Both the position numbers and the translations under genes were made by a program. Below, piece after piece: positions 41,930 through 51,100 of a stretch of 52,736 nt of DNA. The stretch comes from Verrucomicrobiota bacterium (GTDB lineage Bacteria; Verrucomicrobiota; Verrucomicrobiia; Opitutales; Opitutaceae): NCBI GenBank assembly GCA_947471035.1, contig CANIWJ010000010.1, forward strand, positions 1 through 52,736, read 5' to 3'. The notes beneath the pieces were generated by a model. That model was not told the origin of the DNA, made no database searches, and saw only the letters and a list, made by a program, of their open reading frames with translations. Position 1 is the stretch's first letter. Each line of letters begins with the position of its first letter.

Positions 41930-41985
41930 GGGCGTTCGGGCACTGGGAAGGTTACGGCGGTGTGCGCGACCCCGCCCTGCATGGT
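41930..41985. repeat. Dispersed hairpin repeat, copy 2
   Basis: It begins with the same gggcgttcgggcactggg as the copy at 34209 and continues into a GGCGG...CCGCC hairpin, immediately after the 3' end of the MoeB-rhodanese gene. Confidence 0.75.
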
Positions 41986-43073
41986 TAGGGTTTGCTATGG
42001 GTGGTGTAGCCGCCTTGGAGGCTTTGGGCTTGGGGCCAGCCTTGGGTGCGGAGTTGGCGGACGGCGCGCAGGCTGCGGCCGCCCAGCGCACAGTAGACGA
42101 CGAGGCGGCCGGTGCGGGGGATTTCGGACGGGGCGCGGGCGGCGAGCTCGGCCAGGGGGATTAGGTGCGCACCGGGCAGGGTGCCGGCGGCGGTCTCGGC
42201 GGGCTCGCGTACGTCGAGCAGGAAGTCGGCCCCGGACGGGGTGTTGGTTTCTTCGTCGGGTTGGGCGGGCGCGGAGGCGACGGCGGTGCAGGTGGGCGCG
42301 GCGTAGCGGGCGGGGTCGAGGTGGGTAATCGTGGGGGCGGGGCCGCAGAGGGGACAGGCTAGGTCGGGGGCGAAGCGCAGGGTTCGGGTGGTGGCGGCGA
42401 GGGCATCGTATTGCCAGAGGCGGCCAAGGAGGGGTTCGCCGATTCGGGCGAGGAGTTTGAGGGTTTCGAGGGCTTGCAGGGTGCCGACCTGGCCGCAGAG
42501 CGCGCCGATCACGCCCGCTTCGCCGCAACTAGGCACCAGGCCGGGGGCGGGAGCTTCGGGGTGGAGGCAGCGGTAACAGGGGCTACCGAGGTGGGGGGCG
42601 AAGACGGTGACCTGGCCCTCCCATTGGTAAACGCTGCCGTGGACGAGGGGCACGCGGGCAAGAACGGCGGCATCGTGGGCGAGGTAGCGGGTGGCAAAGT
42701 TGTCGGCGCAATCGACCACGACATCGTAGGCGGCGACGAGGGCGGCGGCGTTTTCCGGGGTAAGGCCTTCGGGGTGTGGGATCAGGTGCACCTCGGGGTT
42801 GAGGGCGGAGAGGCGGGCGGTGGCGCTGGCGAGTTTGGGCGTGGCGGCGGTGGCGGCGGGGGTGTCGTGCAGGATCTGGCGTTGCAGGTTGTGGAGGGCT
42901 ACGGTGTCGAAATCGGCGAGGCCCAGGGTGCCGACGCCGGCGGCGGCGAGGTAGAGGGCAACCGGGCTGCCAAGTCCGCCGAGGCCGATGATGAGCACGC
43001 GTCCGGCGGCGAGGCGGGCCTGGCCTGCGGGGCCGAGCTCGGGCAGGCAGATTTGGCGGGAGTAACGGGACAC
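41985..43073 (-). CDS. moeB: MoeB-rhodanese fusion (sulfur-carrier E1-like enzyme)
   Basis: A 362-residue E1-like adenylyltransferase. The N-terminal ThiF/MoeB domain has RYSRQICLPELGPAGQARL, the ATP loop IIGLGGLGSPVALYLAAAG, DFDTVALHNLQRQIL, the VVDCADNFATRYL motif, two zinc-binding CxxC pairs (CYRC and CPLC) and a Cys in PSCGEAGVIG at the position of the MOCS3 active-site Cys. Residues about 275-362 are a rhodanese domain (LLDVREPAETAAGTLPGAHLIPL) with an active-site loop CALGGRS. Such MoeBR/MoeZ/MOCS3 proteins adenylate and sulfurate diglycine carriers. The likely client is MoaD at 23991-24230; this is the only such enzyme in the window. It is separate from the moa cluster and next to the exported ubiquitin-like gene. 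Confidence 0.9.
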   Translation of the reverse strand: MSRYSRQICLPELGPAGQARLAAGRVLIIGLGGLGSPVALYLAAAGVGTLGLADFDTVALHNLQRQILHDTPAATAATPKLASATARLSALNPEVHLIPHPEGLTPENAAALVAAYDVVVDCADNFATRYLAHDAAVLARVPLVHGSVYQWEGQVTVFAPHLGSPCYRCLHPEAPAPGLVPSCGEAGVIGALCGQVGTLQALETLKLLARIGEPLLGRLWQYDALAATTRTLRFAPDLACPLCGPAPTITHLDPARYAAPTCTAVASAPAQPDEETNTPSGADFLLDVREPAETAAGTLPGAHLIPLAELAARAPSEIPRTGRLVVYCALGGRSLRAVRQLRTQGWPQAQSLQGGYTTHSKP

Positions 43074-43251
43074 GGGTTGGAGCGCTGTGAAGCTAGTAGG
43101 GCTCTTAAGCTAGTAGGGCTAGTAAGCTGGTAGAGCTGGTAAAGCGAAGGTGGGGCAAAGTAACCTATTAGGTTACTTTATGGTTGGGTGGTCTGGGGGG
43201 AGGAGGAATGACCAATGAACAAGGGCGAAGGGGGGCGTTTGGGGCTGGGGC
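43074..43251. other. Repeat-filled gap between livF and moeB
   Basis: agctagtagggct-type blocks (43091-43140), palindrome copy 3 and a short heptamer array (43206-43220) fill this gap, the same trio as at 2864-3030. Confidence 0.65.
43157..43179. repeat. Palindromic repeat, copy 3
   Basis: Arms AAAGTAACC and GGTTACTTT around TATTA, followed by the same atggttg flank as copy 1. Confidence 0.85.
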
Positions 43252-43959
43252 TTAGCCGCCGAGGTAGGCGGTTTTCAGGCGGGGGTCTTCGCGGAGTTGG
43301 GCGCTGGGGCCGGACATGGCGATCTGGCCGGTTTCGAGCACGTAGGCGTGGGTGGAGATTTCGAGGGCGAGGTGGGCGTTTTGCTCGACCAGCAGGATGG
43401 TGAGGCCCTGTTCGCGGTTAATGGCAACGATCTGCTCGAAGATGGTGGTGATGAGGCGGGGGGCTATGCCGAGGGAAGGTTCGTCGAGCATCAAAAAGCG
43501 GGGGCGGCCCATGAGGGCGCGGCCGATGGCGAGCATTTGTTGTTCGCCGCCGGAGAGGGTGCCGGCGCTTTGGGCGAGGCGTTCTTTGAGGCGGGGGAAG
43601 AGGGTGAGGACGGTGTCGAGGGTGCGGGCGTTGGCGGCGCGGTCGTTTTGCAGGTAGGCGCCGAGGTCGAGGTTTTCGGCGACGGTGAGGTTGGAGAAAA
43701 CGAGGCGGCCCTCGGGCACGTGGCAGAGGCCGCGGGCGACGATCTGGTGGGGGGCGAGGCGGGTGATGTCTTCGCCATCGAAGAGGATGCGGCCGGCGGC
43801 GGGGCGGACGAGGCCGGAGATGGTCTGGAGGGTGGTGGTTTTGCCCGCGCCGTTGCCGCCGATGAGGGTGACGATGGCACCGCGTGGAATCTCAAAGGAG
43901 ATGCCGGTCACGGCCTTGATGGGGCCGTAGGCGACGGAGAGATCGGTGACGGTGAGCAT
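43252..43959 (-). CDS. livF: Branched-chain amino-acid ABC transporter ATPase LivF
   Basis: A 235-residue ABC ATPase of the LivF type. Walker A is IGGNGAGKTTTLQTISGL, the signature LSGGEQQMLAIGRALMGRP and Walker B FLMLDEPSLGIAPRL. The switch segment ILLVEQNAHLALEISTHAYVLETGQ, with Glu-Gln-Asn in place of the common His, is characteristic of LivF. It is last in the livKHMGF series, 19 bases after livG. By family it works with LivG to power uptake of leucine, isoleucine and valine, although related systems take urea or other amides. Confidence 0.92.
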   Translation of the reverse strand: MLTVTDLSVAYGPIKAVTGISFEIPRGAIVTLIGGNGAGKTTTLQTISGLVRPAAGRILFDGEDITRLAPHQIVARGLCHVPEGRLVFSNLTVAENLDLGAYLQNDRAANARTLDTVLTLFPRLKERLAQSAGTLSGGEQQMLAIGRALMGRPRFLMLDEPSLGIAPRLITTIFEQIVAINREQGLTILLVEQNAHLALEISTHAYVLETGQIAMSGPSAQLREDPRLKTAYLGG

Positions 43960-43978
43960 GCGGAGGAGGGCGGTTCGC

Positions 43979-44770
43979 TCAGTGGTGGCCGAATTTGGCG
44001 GTGTGGTCTTCGCCGAGGTAGGCTTCGATGACCTTGGGGTCTTTTTGGATTTCGGCGGGCGGGCCTTCGGCGATTTTTACCCCGTAATCCAAAACGGTGA
44101 TCCGTTCGCAGACTCCCATGACCACGCGCATGGAATGTTCGACCAAGAGGATGGTGAGTTGGAAGCGTTGGTGGATCTCGCGGATGAGGCGGATGAGCTC
44201 GACCTTTTCGGAGGGGTTCATGCCGGCGGCGGGTTCGTCGAGCAGGAGCAGGCGGGGGCGGGTGGCGAGGGCGCGCACGATTTCGAGGCGGCGTTGCTCT
44301 CCGTAGGGCAGGGAGGTGGCGGGGGTGTCGCGGAAGCGGTCGAGGTTGAATAGCGCCAGCAGTTCGTCGGCCCGGGCGGCGAGGGCGGCTTCGTCGGCGC
44401 GGAAGGCGGGGCCGCGCACCAGGGTTTGGAGCGGGGAGGTGGCGCGGTGGAGGTTGCCGGCGACGCGGACGTTGTCGAAGACGGTGAGGCCGCCGAAGAG
44501 GCGGATGTTTTGAAAGGTGCGGGCGATGCCGAGGGCGGTGATCTGGTCGGGGCGCAGGCCGGCGAGGTCGCGGCCGGCGAAGGCGAGGTGGCCGGAGGTG
44601 GGGGCGTAAACGCCGGTGATGAGGTTGAAGAGGGTGGTCTTGCCCGCGCCGTTGGGGCCGATGAGGCCGTGCAGGCCGCCGGGGGCGAGGGCGAGGTCCA
44701 CGGCGTTGACGGCGGTGAGGCCGCCGAAGCGGATGGTGGCCTGGTCGAGCTGGAGCAGGGGGGCGGACAT
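43979..44770 (-). CDS. livG: Branched-chain amino-acid ABC transporter ATPase LivG
   Basis: A 263-residue ABC ATPase. It has Walker A IGPNGAGKTTLFNLITGV, the LivG-typical GLRPDQITALGIARTFQNIRLFGGLTVFDNV, a signature of the form LPYGEQRRLEIVRALATRP, Walker B LLLLDEPAAGMNPSE and the switch His in LLVEHSMRVVMGVCERITVLD. Its start shares bases with the livM stop, so translation is coupled. Confidence 0.93.
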   Translation of the reverse strand: MSAPLLQLDQATIRFGGLTAVNAVDLALAPGGLHGLIGPNGAGKTTLFNLITGVYAPTSGHLAFAGRDLAGLRPDQITALGIARTFQNIRLFGGLTVFDNVRVAGNLHRATSPLQTLVRGPAFRADEAALAARADELLALFNLDRFRDTPATSLPYGEQRRLEIVRALATRPRLLLLDEPAAGMNPSEKVELIRLIREIHQRFQLTILLVEHSMRVVMGVCERITVLDYGVKIAEGPPAEIQKDPKVIEAYLGEDHTAKFGHH

Positions 44771-45708
44771 CAGAGGCGGGCGCGGCCGAGGCGGAAGTTG
44801 AGCAGGCCCTGGGGGCGGAGCAGCATGAGGCCGATGAGCAGGACGGCGTAGAGGATCATGCGATACTCGGCCACGGGGCGGAGGAACTCGGGCAGAAGGG
44901 TGAGCAGGACGGCGGCGAGGATGACGCCGAGGGTGTTGCCCATGCCGCCGAGCAGGACCATGGCGACGAGCTCGAAGGAGCGGAAGAAATCGAAGCCGCG
45001 CGGGTCGATAGCGAGTTTGAGGTGGGCGAAGAGGCCGCCGGCGAGGCCGGCGAAAAAGGCGGCGAGGGTGAAGGCGACGACTTTGTAGCGGGTGGGGTCG
45101 AGGCCGATGGAGGAGGCGGCGATCTCGTTGTCGCGCACGGCGAGGAAACCGCGTCCGTAGGTGGAGTTGACCAGGCAGGTGATGGTGAAAACGGTGACGG
45201 CGACGGTGCCGTAGGTCCAGGCGATGGTGGTGAGAGGCGGCATGCCGTTGAGGCCGATGGCTCCGCCGAGAGCCGGGGTGTTTTGAAAAACGACGCGGAT
45301 GATCTCGCCGAAGCCGAGGGTGATGAGGGCGAGGTAGTCGCCCTTGAGGCGCAGGGAAGGCAGGCCGATGAGGAAACCCGCGAGGGCGGCGGAGAGGCCG
45401 CCGGTGAGCAGGGCGAAAAAGAACAGGGTGTGTTGGGCGAGGACGGGGTGGGCGGTGGCGGCGAGGGCGGGGCTGAAGCGCAGGGTGCAGGCGGAGGAGA
45501 GGTAAGCGCCGACGGCCATGAAGCCGGCGTGGCCGAGGGAGAACTGGCCGGTGTGGCCGTTTACGAGGTTGAGCGAGACGACGAGGATGACGGCCACGCC
45601 GACGTTCATCGCGACGTCGAGGTAGTAGGCGTTGAGCGCGCCGCCGAAGAGAGTGACGGCGATGGCGACGAGGACGGTAGCGAGGAGGGCGGCGTGCTGG
45701 CGGGGCAT
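44770..45708 (-). CDS. livM: Branched-chain amino-acid ABC transporter permease LivM
   Basis: A 312-residue inner-membrane permease with about nine hydrophobic segments. The family core is LNLVNGHTGQFSLGHAGFMAVGAYLSS, then PSLRLKGDYLALITLGFGEIIRVVFQN, which is the LivM motif. GRGFLAVRDNEIAASSIGLDPTRYKVVAFTLAAFFAGLAGGLFAH follows, containing the loop that contacts the ATPases. The gene sits between livH and livG with a 1-base overlap at its 3' end. Confidence 0.93.
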   Translation of the reverse strand: MPRQHAALLATVLVAIAVTLFGGALNAYYLDVAMNVGVAVILVVSLNLVNGHTGQFSLGHAGFMAVGAYLSSACTLRFSPALAATAHPVLAQHTLFFFALLTGGLSAALAGFLIGLPSLRLKGDYLALITLGFGEIIRVVFQNTPALGGAIGLNGMPPLTTIAWTYGTVAVTVFTITCLVNSTYGRGFLAVRDNEIAASSIGLDPTRYKVVAFTLAAFFAGLAGGLFAHLKLAIDPRGFDFFRSFELVAMVLLGGMGNTLGVILAAVLLTLLPEFLRPVAEYRMILYAVLLIGLMLLRPQGLLNFRLGRARL

Positions 45709-45727
45709 GGCGGGGCGGGCGGGCGGG

Positions 45728-46618
45728 TCAGACTTTTTCGACGGTGAAGCGTCCGAGCAGGCCGGCGGGGCGGAAGAGCATGATCACGATGAGCAGGCCG
45801 AAGGCGATGGCGTCCTTGTAGGTGGAGTAAGCGCTGCCGCCGACGAAGGTCTCGGCGGTGCCGAGTATGAGCGCGCCGAGGGCCGCGCCGGGCAGACTGC
45901 CGATGCCGCCGAGGATGGCGGCGACGAAGGCCTTGAGGCCGGGCATGACGCCCATGAAGGGGTCGATGGACGGGTAGTTGAGCGCGTAGAGCACGCCGCC
46001 TGCGCCGGCCAGGGCGGAGCCGAGGGCGAAGGTGAAGGCGATGACGGTGTTGAGGTTGATGCCGACGAGCTGGGCGGCGCGGGGGTTGAGGGAGACGGCG
46101 CGCATGGCCGCGCCGAGGCGGGTGCGGTAGATGATCCATTGCAGCGCGCCGAGCAGGGCTAGGGCGACGGCGATGACGACGAGCTGGTTGCTGGAGACGG
46201 TGAGCGGGCCGAGCTGGAACCGGGTGACGGGGAAGACGGCGGGGAAGCTGCGGGGGTTGGCCCCGGCGGTGAGCTGCACGCCGTATTCGAGCAGCAGGGA
46301 CACGCCGATGGCGGTGATGAGGACGTTGAGGACGGGGGCGCGGCGCAGGGGGCGGTAGGCGAGGCGCTCGATGAGCACGCCGAGCAGGGCGCAAACGACC
46401 ATGGCGGCGAAGAGCACGGCGAGGCCGCCGACGAGGGTGCCGGAGGGCACGTGTTTGGCGACGTAGGAGCCGGTGAACGCGCCGATCATAAAGACGTCGG
46501 CGTGGGCGAAGTTAATGAAGCGCAGCACCCCGTAAACCATGGTGTAGCCGAGGGCGAGGAGGGCGTAGATCGCGCCGAGGGAGAGGGCGTTGATCAACTG
46601 CTGGAGAAACTCGCTCAC
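45728..46618 (-). CDS. livH: Branched-chain amino-acid ABC transporter permease LivH
   Basis: A 296-residue permease with about eight membrane segments. The N-terminus LQQLINALSLGAIYALLALGYTMVYGVLRFINFAHADVFMIGAF is the LivH hallmark. The cytoplasmic loop AVSLNPRAAQLVGINLNTVIAFTFALGSALAGAGGVLYA and the LKAFVAAILGGIGSLPGAALGALILG segment complete the match. It pairs with LivM to form the translocation channel and lies 19 bases upstream of livM. Confidence 0.93.
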   Translation of the reverse strand: MSEFLQQLINALSLGAIYALLALGYTMVYGVLRFINFAHADVFMIGAFTGSYVAKHVPSGTLVGGLAVLFAAMVVCALLGVLIERLAYRPLRRAPVLNVLITAIGVSLLLEYGVQLTAGANPRSFPAVFPVTRFQLGPLTVSSNQLVVIAVALALLGALQWIIYRTRLGAAMRAVSLNPRAAQLVGINLNTVIAFTFALGSALAGAGGVLYALNYPSIDPFMGVMPGLKAFVAAILGGIGSLPGAALGALILGTAETFVGGSAYSTYKDAIAFGLLIVIMLFRPAGLLGRFTVEKV

Positions 46619-46675
46619 GGGGCGGTGCGGGGGGCGGCGGCGATGCGTTAGGAGACGGGCGGAGGGGGCGGAGGT

Positions 46676-47818
46676 TTAGGGAGAGACGTTTTGGACGTAG
46701 GTGAATTTGCCGCCCTTGATGGTGAGGATGGCGGCGGGTTTGCTGGCGTTGCGGTCGGCATCCATGTCGATGCGGCCGGTCACGCCTTCAAAGCCTTTGG
46801 TGGCGGCGAGGGCGTCGCGGATTTTGGCGGGCTCGGCGGAGCCGGCGCGGCGGATGGCGTCGGCGAGCATGTTGGCGGCGTCGTAGCCGAGGGCGGCCAT
46901 GCCGTCGGGGGTGCGGCCGCCGAAGCGGGCCTGGTATTTTTTCACGAAGGCCTGGACCTTGGGGTCGGGGGATTCGGCGGAGTAGTGGGCGGAGTAGTAG
47001 CAGCCGTCGATGGCGGCGCCGCCGATCTGGACGAGTTCGGGGGCTTCCCAGCCGTCGCCGCCGATGAGGGGGGCGGTGATGCCGAGTTCGCGGGCTTGTT
47101 TGGCGACGAGGGCGGCCTCGGTGTAATAGCAGGGGAGAAAGATGACGTCGGGGTTGGAGGCTTTGATGGCGGTGAGTTGGGCCTTAAAGTCTTTATCGCC
47201 CTCGGCGAATTTTTGGTCGGATACGATGGTGCCGCCGGCTTTGGGGAACTGGACGCGGAAGACGTCGGCCAGGCCGGTGCTGTAGGCGGAGGAGATGGAG
47301 GTGAGGATGGCGGCGCGGTGGGCCTTGAGCTGGTCGCGGGCGAAGGTGGCGAGGACGGCACCTTGGAAGGGGTCGATGAAGCAGGCGCGGAAGATCTGGT
47401 CGCCGGTGGCGGTGACGGCGGGGTTGGTGCCGGAGGGGCTGATCATGGGGATCTTGAAGGCCTGGGCGACGCCCGCGCCTTCGAGGGAGCGGCTGGAGGT
47501 CATCTCGCCGATGAGGGCGACGACGCGGTCGCGGGTGATGAGTTTTTTGACTACGGTGGAGGCTTCACCGGGCTTGGACTGGGTGTCTTCGACCACGAGT
47601 TCGATTTGTTTACCGAGGAGGCCGCCGGCGGCGTTGATTTCCTCGATGGCGAGGCGGGTGGCCTTGGTGGAGGAATCGCCGAAGGTGCCGTCCTTGCCGG
47701 TGATGGCACCGTAGTTGCCGATTTTGATGGTGGCGGCGGTGGGGGAGTCCTGGCGGTTGCAGGCGGAGAGGAGGCCAAGGATGCTGGTTGCGAGAAGGAG
47801 GCGGAGAAAGGCGCGCAT
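46676..47818 (-). CDS. livK: Branched-chain amino-acid-binding lipoprotein LivK/LivJ-like
   Basis: A 380-residue periplasmic binding protein. From ATG 47818 the signal MRAFLRLLLATSILGLLSAC ends in a lipobox, so it is probably a lipoprotein. The mature protein matches Peripla_BP_6: IKIGNYGAITGKDGTFGDSSTKATRLAIEEINAAGGLLGKQIELVVEDTQSKPGEA, VVALIGEMTSSRSLEGAG, MISPSGTNPAVT and a type I two-lobe pattern to the end. A TTG at 47830 is a possible earlier start but less likely. It leads the liv operon, with the divergent promoter region upstream. Confidence 0.92.
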   Translation of the reverse strand: MRAFLRLLLATSILGLLSACNRQDSPTAATIKIGNYGAITGKDGTFGDSSTKATRLAIEEINAAGGLLGKQIELVVEDTQSKPGEASTVVKKLITRDRVVALIGEMTSSRSLEGAGVAQAFKIPMISPSGTNPAVTATGDQIFRACFIDPFQGAVLATFARDQLKAHRAAILTSISSAYSTGLADVFRVQFPKAGGTIVSDQKFAEGDKDFKAQLTAIKASNPDVIFLPCYYTEAALVAKQARELGITAPLIGGDGWEAPELVQIGGAAIDGCYYSAHYSAESPDPKVQAFVKKYQARFGGRTPDGMAALGYDAANMLADAIRRAGSAEPAKIRDALAATKGFEGVTGRIDMDADRNASKPAAILTIKGGKFTYVQNVSP

Positions 47819-48188
47819 GGGTTTGGTCAAGAGATTAGGGGGAAATTCAGAGCACGAAACGGGCCCGGAGTTGGGCTTTCAATGACTGAGTGCTTAATCC
47901 GGTTATGGAGTAGGGGGTGTTTAAGTAGGCTTACCATGTTGACTAGATCTTTAGATGACACGCATGGCGGGGTGGGGCAGGGCTATACGGGCCGCAAATA
48001 ATCCGTAAAATATTAGAAATATTTCCGAAAATAATGGAAAAATACGTTTCGGTAAGCTATCAACAGAGTCCCTTACCCGCAACCAGACCCCCTTAGACAC
48101 GTTTACCCCCAATGACGTAGGCCCAGGCAATTTACCCCTGTCTGATGTGCTGCTCGTTCGGTGGTTTCGTGACATATCCTTACCTCGC
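47819..48188. promoter_or_regulatory. Divergent upstream region of livK and the right-hand giant gene
   Basis: These 370 bases include an AT-rich patch with a palindrome, AAATATT (48008-48014), AGA, AATATTT (48018-48024), and further A/T runs to about 48060. It probably carries promoters for both flanking genes. No gene is seen. Confidence 0.45.
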
Positions 48189-51100
48189 ATGCGCTTACCC
48201 TGCTTACTCCGCCGTGGCGGATATTGTTTGCGGACTCTTTCCGCACTGTTCGTGTGCTTCATGGCCGTGGGCGTTCCGCTCTCGCTCCTGGCCCAAATTC
48301 CCCAGTTTCCCGTTCCGGTCACCATCAACCCCGACCAGTCCATCACCTACAACCCCACCTCTAAGGGCGACCGCATCCCCGACTTCTCCACCGTCGGCTA
48401 CAACTACGGCAACTCCCCCCTCCCCGACGAACCCGGCGGCTATCAGGTCCCCGTCCTCGTCACCCTCGAACCCGGCACCGGCGACCAGACCGACCGCATC
48501 CAGGCCGCCATCGACTTCATATCCGCCAAGCCGCTCGTAAACGGCTTCCGCGGCGCCCTCCTGCTCAAGGCCGGTCTCTGGGAAATCCACTCCGCCAACC
48601 GCATCGCCATTCGCGCTTCCGGTGTCGTGCTCAAGGGCGAGGGCGACAATCCGCTCACCGGCACCCGCCTCTACGCCCGGGGCACCACCAACGAAAACGA
48701 CTCCGGCAACACCCGCAATTCCCGCCTCATCGCCTTCGCCGGCAACGGCAATACCGTCAACACCACCGCCCGCACCTTGGTCGACGCCGTCTACGTTCCC
48801 GGTGGCGTCAACGTCATCCCCATAACCGGCCACGCCTTCACCGTCGGCCAGCGCATCCAGGTCCGCCTGCCCGGCACCGTCGCCTGGCAAAAAGCCAGTT
48901 TCTACAACACCGCCGCCACCGCCGATACCGATGCGGCCGTAACTTTTAACCGCATCATCACCGCCGTCACCGCCAACTCCATCACCCTCGACGCGCCCAT
49001 CACCTCTCCTCTCGATCCCTTCTACGCCAACGCCTACATCGTCCCCGTCACCGCCTTTAATAACATCACCAATGTCGGCGTATCCAATATCTACTTCGAA
49101 AGCGTCGAGTCAGGCGACACCGACGAAAACCACGTCTGGAACGCGCTCGATTTTACCAACGTCGAGGACGGCTTCGTGCACAACTGCACCGCCCGCTACT
49201 TCGCCTACTCCATCGCCTACGTAAACACCTCCACCCGCAAGATCACCATCAACCGCTCCCAGTGCTACGACGGCATCTCCATCATTAAAGGCGGCCGCCG
49301 CTATCACTTCGTTTTGACCGGCGAGATGGGCCTCGTTTCCAACGCCCTCAGCCGCTACGGCCGACACTCGTTTATCATCAACTGGCCCGCCGCCCCCGGC
49401 CCCAACGCCTTCGTCGACAGCACCTCGTTTCAATCCTACAACGAGTCCGGCTCCCATGCCGACTGGAACAACGGCGGCCTTTGGGACAACGTCTCCGAAC
49501 TGGCCCCCTCCGGTGTCGGCCTTCAGGTGAAGCTCGAACGGCCCTCCGCCTACTGCGTCGCGTGGAACGTTGTCACGCCTAACATCACCTTCGAGAACAT
49601 GCCGCTCTCGCCCAACTGGTCCTTCGGTACCACCACGCCCTCCGGAGGCACCCCAACTTGGCGCAACTCCACCGGCCAATCCGCCTCCCTGCTCGGCAAG
49701 GCCGAGGTCTGGTCCAACGGCACCAAAATGTCCGTTCGTTCCCTCTACGAAAAACAGGTCGAAACCCGCCTCGCCGCCGCCGGCAGCGCCTATCGCTACC
49801 AGGCCAACCCGCCCACCCGCATCGCCTTTCCGCCCGTCATCCGCACCCCCTCCCAGCTCGTCGCCCTCTCCGGCTCCGCCTTCTCCTACCAGCTGCCCGT
49901 ATCCAACATCGTCGCCGCCACGTCTTCGCCCAATTATCAAGTCACCGGTCTGCCCGTCGGCCTCACCCGCAACGCCACCACCGGCCTCATCTCAGGCACC
50001 CTGCCCACCGTGTCAGTTGAAACCAACTACACCCTCAGTGTCTCAGCCCGCAACGTGGACGGCACCACGACCAAGGCCATGACCCTCACCGTTCGGCCCG
50101 CCGGTTCACCCAAGATTCCCCTCACCCTTTCGGTCGGGGTGGACATGGACCGCACCACTCCGCTTCTCATCGGCGGCACGAACAGCGCGACCGCTATTCC
50201 CGTTCCCATGGTCCCGGCCTCCCGCTTGCTCGCGCCCATGATCGTGCGGAAGTCCTACACCTCCGATATCAACGGCGCCGCCTACACCACCGCCGACGTC
50301 CCCGTGCCCGTCCGCGGCGCACTCTCCCTCGAAGGCCTCACCTCGCCGCTCACGATCACCTACAACGGCTCCACCACCCTGCCCACCGCGCCCGGTTACT
50401 ACGACGTCGTCGCCACCTTGGACGACCCCATCTATTCCGCCACCGCCACCGGTCGCCTGCTCATCACCAACGCCGCCGCCGTCACCGTCACCCTCGGCAA
50501 CACTACCGCCCCCACCGCCGTTTCCCCCGTCACCGCCACTTCCCCCCAGCCCTCGATCACCCCGGTCATCACCTACGACGGCTCGACTACCTTCCCCGAC
50601 GCCACCGGTCACTACGCCGCCGAGGCCATCGTGGCCGATTCGGATTATTTCGGCTCCCGCCTCACCCTCATCGGCATCCCGCCCAAGATCACCCAGCAAC
50701 CGGTCTCCCTGACCGTTAACCCGGGCACGTCCGCCACTTTCTCCGTCACCGCTACCGGCACCCCCAACACCTACCAATGGCGTAAAGACACCGTCGCCAT
50801 CCCCGGTGCCACCATGGCCAGTTACACCATCCCTTCCGTCCAGCTCGCGGACGAGGCTTCCTACGACGTGGTGATCACCCACCCCGCCGGCGTCACCACC
50901 TCGGCCGTCGCCACCTTGACCGTCCTGCGACAGCCCCAGATCACCCAGCAGCCCGCGACCCAAAATGTCGGTCTGAACGCATCCGCCACCCTCACCGTCA
51001 CCGCCACCGGCGGCTCCCTCACCTACCAATGGCGCAAGTCCGGCGCGCCCATCTCCGAGGCCACCGCTGCCACCTACACGCTACCCTCCGTCCAGGTCGC

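Larger units (their letters stand above)
41643..41984. other. Repeat-rich gap upstream of the ubiquitin-like gene
   Basis: These 342 bases hold an operator-like palindrome (41722-41735), two copies of AGCAGGACATG (41748-41769), seven 8-bp repeats (41793-41848) and the second GGCGGGGT/ACCCCGCC-type hairpin repeat (about 41930-41985). An open frame across it is produced by the repeats and is not a gene. Confidence 0.6.

Noticed and set aside
41611-41982. An open frame encoding LLLCFSASLLLCFSAS
   Set aside because: It is generated by the seven GCAGAGAA repeats and has no coding character outside them.
43252-47818. Urea (Urt) transporter identity for the five-gene ABC operon
   Set aside because: Urt binding proteins usually look different and urease genes usually lie near. 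The lipoprotein Peripla_BP_6 protein and gene order fit LivKHMGF. Amide or urea transport cannot be fully excluded.
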